11,067 nt of DNA from Saprospiraceae bacterium (GTDB lineage Bacteria > Bacteroidota > Bacteroidia > Chitinophagales > Saprospiraceae), in the NCBI GenBank assembly GCA_016719855.1, contig JADJYH010000078.1:1-11067 (forward strand), given 5' to 3'. Shown here in pieces: positions 7,048-11,067 of the stretch; positions within the stretch are counted from its first letter, which is position 1, and every line of letters begins with the position of its first letter. The notes beneath the pieces are model-generated. The model was given only the letters and a program-made list of their open reading frames with translations, had not been told where the DNA came from and ran no database searches. Position numbers and translations under genes: made by a program.

Positions 7048-9230
7048 TCATTTCCTGATTTCACTGGCATTTATGCCAAATCGCTGGTGAAAGAACGGCT
7101 GAAATGCGATAGATTCTTGTATCCCACATCCAGCGCAACCTGGGAAATACTCAAGTCGGTGGTGGCAAGAAGGATTTTTGCTTTCTGTAGGCGGAAGTCT
7201 TTGAGCAGGTCAGCAACTGGCATGCCGGTAATTGCCCTGATTTTGCGGTAGCATTGTGCCCGGCTCATGTGGAGGGCGTGATAAAGCTCTGAAATGTCGA
7301 AGTCTTCGTCAGCGTAATGGTCTTCGAGTACTTTCAGCAACTTTTTAATGAATTCGTCTTCAGCAGGAGCTCGTCGGTCGCCGATCAAAAACTGCTCGAT
7401 TCCGTTGGCAAAGTGTTCGTGCAATGTTTTTCGCATTTCCACCATTTTTCGCAGCCTGACAAGCAGTTCCTCCTTGTCGAATGGCTTCGTCAGGTATTCG
7501 TCTGCACCATGTTCCAATCCCTCAATCCGGGAGGCTGCATCTGCCTTCGCCGTGAGCAAGATGATGGGAATATGGTTGGTACGTTCGTCTTTTTTCAGCG
7601 TGTCACACAGTTGGAACCCGTCAACCTTGGGCATCATCACGTCCGAGATAATGATGTCCGGTAATACTTGGATGGCTTTTTCGATACCTTGCTGGCCGTC
7701 GGTTGCCACCTCAATTCGGTAATTTTCAGGAAGGAAAGATTGCAGGTAGCGCACCACATCGGGGTTGTCCTCCACGACTAGAAGAATTTGTTCAGAAGTG
7801 GAAAGTAGAGGGGCCACGGCTCCATTTTGGATGATGGATTTGGAACTTGATGCCACCTCCGCTGCTTTGTCTGTGGGCGAGCATTTTAAATCGTCCGTCG
7901 TCGATCGGAAATCAGCAGCATTTGTCACTGGCAGCCGCACCTCAAAAGCAGTCCCCTTTCCCACCTCACTTTTTACCGAAATTTCGCCGCCCAGCAACTT
8001 GACCAACTCCTTTGTCAATGCTAGCCCAATGCCTGTGCCCTCCGATTTCCTGGCCCCATCGTCGTCAGTTTGATAAAATCGGTCAAATACCAAGGGCAGT
8101 TTTTCCTTCGGGATTCCGATTCCGGTGTCGGTAACGGTGATAATGAGGTTTGACAAATTTTTCGTGCTTGTCAAATCTACCCAAAGCTTTACCTGACCGT
8201 TTTTCTCGGTAAATTTGATGGCATTGGAAAGCAGGTTGGAAACAATCTCCCTCCAGTTTTTCGGCATCGTAGTCCAGGGACAAGGTTGTCACTGTTGAAT
8301 GAATTTCGAGGGCAATGCCCTTCTCTGCTGCCAGCGAGTGAAAGCTATCGAGGATGTATTTCAAAAAAACGACCACATCGCCCTGAGCGAGGTGTATCGG
8401 CATCACCCCGCCTCCAATTTTGACAGGTTGAGCATCTGGTTGACGAGCCGCAAAAGGCTTCGGCCATTCCGTTCTATCATCTGCAGGCCTTCCGAGTACC
8501 AGTCTTTTGGGTTGGCTTTGATTTGCTTCACCATGCCCAGAATAACGGTGAGCGGCGTTCGGAACTCGTGGGTGATATTGGTGTAAATTTTCGTTTTCAA
8601 GGCGTCCAATTCTTGCAGCCGCTTTGCTTCCCGATGTTCCATTTCCAGTTGCGCTTCCATTTGCCACTGCCGTTTTTTTGAAAATAAAAGGTAAAAGCCG
8701 CAACGACAGCAAGCATCAAGTAAGTAGCGTAGGCCCACCAAGTGGTCCACCAAGGCGACAGGATGCTGAAATGCCACTCCAGCAGTTGTTCGGCGGCGGC
8801 GTTTATCGCCGCCGATACCCCGCAATTGGTGCGTACTGTTCGGAGGGAGGTGGGTATAGCGCAGGTAACGCTGGGAAGTTGTTGACCAATCCCCGTCAAA
8901 GCCTTGTAGGCGGTAGCGGATTTTGTTCGAATCGCCGAAAGGAATGCTGGAGAACTCGAACGCAAGGGTGTTCTGGCGATGCCCCAATCGAAACGGCATG
9001 GCCGAACCGTAAGAGACGCACTCCGTCACTTTCTCTCCATTCACCGAGATTAAAAGCAGGCATGGCTTGGACACTTCCCCGTTTGCGCTCAAACTGTCAG
9101 AAATGAAAACAACAGCTGTGGAGCTATCAAAAGGTGTTTTTTGGCAAAAGCTCCGGACTGGCAAAAAAGTGACAACAATGGTAAATACCAGAATATTCCA
9201 CCGGCGAGGGGTCTGTCTCACGTCCAACAT
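7048..9230 (-). CDS. Hybrid two-component sensor/regulator (Y_Y_Y-HisKA-HATPase-REC-AraC) with indels
   Basis: This one-chain signalling protein senses outside the inner membrane, phosphorylates itself and regulates transcription. From ATG 9230 (ATG 9242 is possible) there is a signal segment (WNILVFTIVVTFLPVRSF), a short periplasmic part, a Y_Y_Y domain (NKIRYRLQGFDGDWSTTSQR, YLRYTHLPP), a membrane helix (WWAYATYLMLAVVAAFTFYF, near 8700-8750), HisKA with H-box ITHEFRTPLTVILG (phospho-His codon 8568-8570), HATPase (REIVSNLLSNAIKFTEKNG, DTGIGIP, GTGIGLALTKEL), REC (VVEDNPDVVRYL, ISDVMMPKVDG with acceptor Asp at 7641-7643, LTAKADA, YLTKPF) and an AraC HTH (MSRAQCYRKIRAITGMPVAD, ISQVALDVGYKNLSHFSRSF). 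Five single-base shifts lie near 8825, 8690, 8408, 8255 and 7090. Restoring one C near 7090 gives the normal ending FHQRFGINASEIRK and TGA 7048-7050. The beta-propeller repeats usual in this class are absent. It follows the hydrolase gene by 46 bases, probably in one transcript. Confidence 0.9.
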
Positions 9231-9276
9231 AATCGCAAACATTGAGGGAAGAAGTTGCAGAGAACAACATGCGTTG

Positions 9277-10140
9277 TCAATGAGGAAAATCACAGTCAAT
9301 GAAAAGGAGGGAAGGTGGTTTGATGGTTTCCATGCACACAAAACGGTCGGGCAATTCAAAGTGGCCCTCACAAAACGCCCGCACCAGCCCCAACAACTCC
9401 CCGGCTTCTCCGCATGAACCCAATGCCCAGCCCCTCCACCGTCTTGATTTCCGAATTGGGGAACAGCTTTATCAACGCCTCATCGTCCGGCAAGATGACG
9501 CTTTGAGCGACCACCCCGGATAAACAGCGTCTCCCCCAAACGGCTCACCTTCCACCGCCGCCAAGATGTCCGGGTAGTGCTTCCAAATCACAGGGAGGTT
9601 CATTTTGAACTCGAAGCCGCCACCCCCCTGCCCCCCTAATGAGAGATTCTTTCGGGTCAGGTTTTTCATCAAAAACTGGCGCACATCCACTTCTTTGATG
9701 TGCTCGGCAAGGAATGCTTCGGCCTCCTGGCGGTCGGCGATGTTGTCCAAGTCCATCGCTTGCAGCGCCTCGAAAATCTCGAAATGGTTGCCGGGGTACG
9801 CCTTCGGCGCTATGTCCACGACCCCCAGTTTTTTCACCAAATCGGGGTGTTCGAGGGCGAATTGCATGGCCGTCTTACCACCCATCGAGTGGCCGATGAC
9901 GTGTGCGCCATCGTACATCCAGTGCGCCTCCATGAACTGCCGCAGGTCTTCGGCCAGCGCAGGGTAGCCGCGGATATCAGCGTGTGGCGAGCGCCCGTGG
10001 TTGCGGTGGTCGAGGATAAAAACGGAGTGCGATTCGGCCAGTTGCCGGGCAATGGTCTGCCAGTTGTCCAGCGTCCCGAACAGCCCATGCAGGATGATGA
10101 CGGGGTCGCCTTGCCCGAAAGTTTTGTAGTTCAGTTCCAA
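9277..10140 (-). CDS. Alpha/beta hydrolase, YbfF-type esterase, two frameshifts near its end
   Basis: This is a soluble esterase-like hydrolase. The chain shows the oxyanion-hole motif HGLFGTLDNW (residues 18-27), DHRNHGRSPH, the nucleophile elbow GHSMGGKTAM (Ser 85), VVDIAPKAYP (Asp 109) and, after shifts near 9510 and 9424, TLFIRGG, SVILPDDEALIKLFPNSEI and GLGHWVHAEKPGELLGLVRA with the catalytic His. This is the YbfF layout, and the core length (about 255 residues) agrees. The only in-frame start is TTG 10138-10140; no ATG fits, so either TTG is used or a base is lost. The exact stop is unsure: with one G restored near 9400 the frame runs to TGA 9277-9279, giving a tail about 25 residues longer than expected. 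A Gly-rich stretch (LGGQGGGGFEF) comes from C-runs at 9622-9640 that may be miscalled. The natural substrate is unknown. The sensor/regulator gene follows at once. Confidence 0.85.
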
Positions 10141-10151
10141 GATGCAATCGT

Positions 10152-10185
10152 TTGAAGTGGTTTGAGCAGCAGTTTTTTACCTTTG
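10152..10185 (+). promoter_or_regulatory. Candidate promoter for hutH (TTG-N23-TACCTTTG)
   Basis: TACCTTTG at 10178-10185 matches the Bacteroidota -7 consensus TAnnTTTG and is followed by CA. TTG at 10152-10154 lies 23 bases upstream, at the long end of the accepted spacing. Transcription would begin near 10192, just before the inverted-repeat element, so the leader would contain both arms. Confidence 0.45.
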
Positions 10186-10196
10186 CAAACTTTTGT

Positions 10197-10338
10197 TGTG
10201 GCCGCCAAATTTATTTGGCAGGCCGAAAAGCTGCCGCCAATAACAGCAGTCAAGTTGCAAAACAACTGATTTTCAGTTTAGATTTTCAGCCATTATAAAA
10301 CCAGTTAAACGGCCAGCCAAATAAATTTGGCGGCCACA
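10197..10338. repeat. 142-bp element with 29-bp inverted arms upstream of hutH
   Basis: The left arm 10197-10225 and the right arm 10310-10338 are reverse complements with one mismatch (A10220 against A10315); the outer 23 bases are perfect. Between them lie 84 bases of AT-rich DNA. Each arm also contains its own near-palindrome, GCCAAAT-TT-ATTTGGC or its complement. The arm sequence includes TAAATTTG reading outwards on both sides: minus strand at 10206-10213 towards the hydrolase, plus strand at 10322-10329 towards hutH. It could be a small non-autonomous mobile element (MITE or REP pair) or a paired operator. No flanking target duplication is obvious. Confidence 0.8.
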
Positions 10339-10344
10339 GAAATC

Positions 10345-11067
10345 ATGCACCATATCAGCCCTGACCCGCTGACCCTCGAACAGGTCGGCCAAATCCTCAA
10401 ATCTGGCAGCAAGATAGCCCTTTCCACCGCTGCCGTTCAGCGTATCGAGCACCGCCGCCGCCACCTCGACGACAAGTTGGCGGCTCCCCCAAAGGGGCAC
10501 CGGCGAAACGTTTTATGGCATCAACACCGGCTTCGGTCTGTTCTGCAATGTACGCATCGAGCACGACGAACTGGAGCAACTCCAACTGAACCTCGCTTCA
10601 CGTCCCACGCTTGTGGCATGGGCGATGAAGTGCCCGCCGATGTGGTGCGGCTGATGCTTTTGCTGAAAATCCAGGGACCTCGCAGGCTACTTCGGGGCAT
10701 AGCTCGTCACGGTGCAGCGCCTCGTTGATTTTTATAACCACGACATTTTACCGATTATTTACCAGCAAGGGTCACTTGGCGCTTCCGGCGATTGAAGACC
10801 GCTGGCCCACCTCAGCCTGCCGTTTATCGGCATGGGCGAGGTGCGGGTGAACGGCGAAAAATGTCGGCAGCCAACGTCCTCAAGGGGATCACGGCTGGCA
10901 GCCCATTCGCCTCGAATCGAAGGAGGGCTTGGTGTTGCTCAACTACACCTTAACCTTGCCAAGCCTACGGTGTTGAGGCTTGCTGAAGCCCGGCGTTTGT
11001 ATGAATTGGCCAACCTCGCCGCTGCCGTTTCGATAGATGGCTTCGATTGCAGGCTGTCGCCGTTCAA
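10345..11067 (+). CDS. hutH: Histidine ammonia-lyase, N-terminal part, running off the window
   Basis: Histidine ammonia-lyase turns L-histidine into urocanate and ammonia, the first step of histidine degradation in the cytoplasm. From ATG 10345 the pieces read HHISPDPLTLEQVGQILKSG and STAAVQRIE, then after a shift TGETFYGINTGFGLFCNVRI (the family's Y-G-V/I-N-T-G-F-G motif, with the catalytic Tyr), SHACGMGDEVPADVVRLMLL, LVDFYNHDILPIIYQQGSLG, ASGD (Ala-Ser-Gly at 10781-10789, which cyclises to the MIO cofactor), LAHLSLPFIGMGEVRVNGEK, GWQPIRLESKEGLVLLN and LANLAAAVSIDGFDCRLSPF. About half of the usual 500 residues are present. An in-frame TGA (10793-10795) stands where Leu of D-L-A-P is expected, with a second error beside it. 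An upstream TTG (10327) is open but lies inside the repeat arm, so ATG 10345 is preferred. No hutU, hutI or hutG is visible. Confidence 0.9.

Noticed and set aside
8680..8700. Programmed frameshift at the A7 run in the hybrid regulator
   Set aside because: The A-run could be slippery, but four other shifts in the same gene lack such sites, so a common sequencing cause is simpler.
1..11067. CRISPR array, tRNA, rRNA or a defence island
   Set aside because: No regularly spaced repeats, no tRNA cloverleaf or rRNA core sequence, and no nuclease, transposase or toxin-antitoxin genes were seen on either strand.

Overview
The window looks like a piece of a Bacteroidota chromosome, probably from the Saprospiria/Chitinophagia part of the phylum. 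The evidence is a short primary sigma factor of the Bacteroidota type, a hybrid two-component regulator with Y_Y_Y, HisKA, HATPase, REC and AraC modules on one chain, a START-like small protein typical of the phylum, a Bacteroidota-type Lrp/AsnC regulator, and several TAnnTTTG (-7 type) promoter motifs. The dominant technical feature is that every long gene is broken by single-base indels, often inside short homopolymers. Because this affects an rpoD-type sigma factor and all other genes alike, I read it as uncorrected sequencing or assembly error, not as gene decay. I rebuilt genes across the shifts; my coordinates run from the true start to the true stop, so the open frame is not continuous inside them.

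Layout, left to right. Positions 1-533 hold no recognisable gene, only a hydrophobic open stretch. An Lrp/AsnC regulator (534-999, +) is followed by an unrecognised tiny ORF and an exported protein with two CARDB-like repeats (1162-2217, +). A strong bidirectional terminator (2225-2260) separates this from the convergent rpoD-like sigma factor (2259-3183, -). A long divergent gap (3184-3840) leads to a START-like domain protein (3841-4234, +), which converges through a small palindrome on an ABC exporter (4344-6099, -). Next come a terminator and a small lipoprotein gene (6325-6817, -). A hybrid sensor/regulator (7048-9230, -) lies directly downstream of an alpha/beta hydrolase (9277-10140, -), and the two probably form one transcript. 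A divergent region carrying a 142-bp element with 29-bp inverted arms (10197-10338) then leads into histidine ammonia-lyase hutH (10345 to the window end, +, partial).

Most genes are housekeeping or ordinary regulators. The sigma factor drives general transcription, the ABC protein is a homodimer-type lipid/drug exporter, the hybrid regulator joins periplasmic sensing to DNA binding, and hutH opens histidine catabolism. I see no CRISPR array, transposase, tRNA, rRNA or defence system. The least explained structure is the inverted-repeat element just upstream of hutH, whose arms contain outward-facing promoter-like motifs. Next in interest are the hybrid regulator without beta-propellers and the CARDB-like exported protein.
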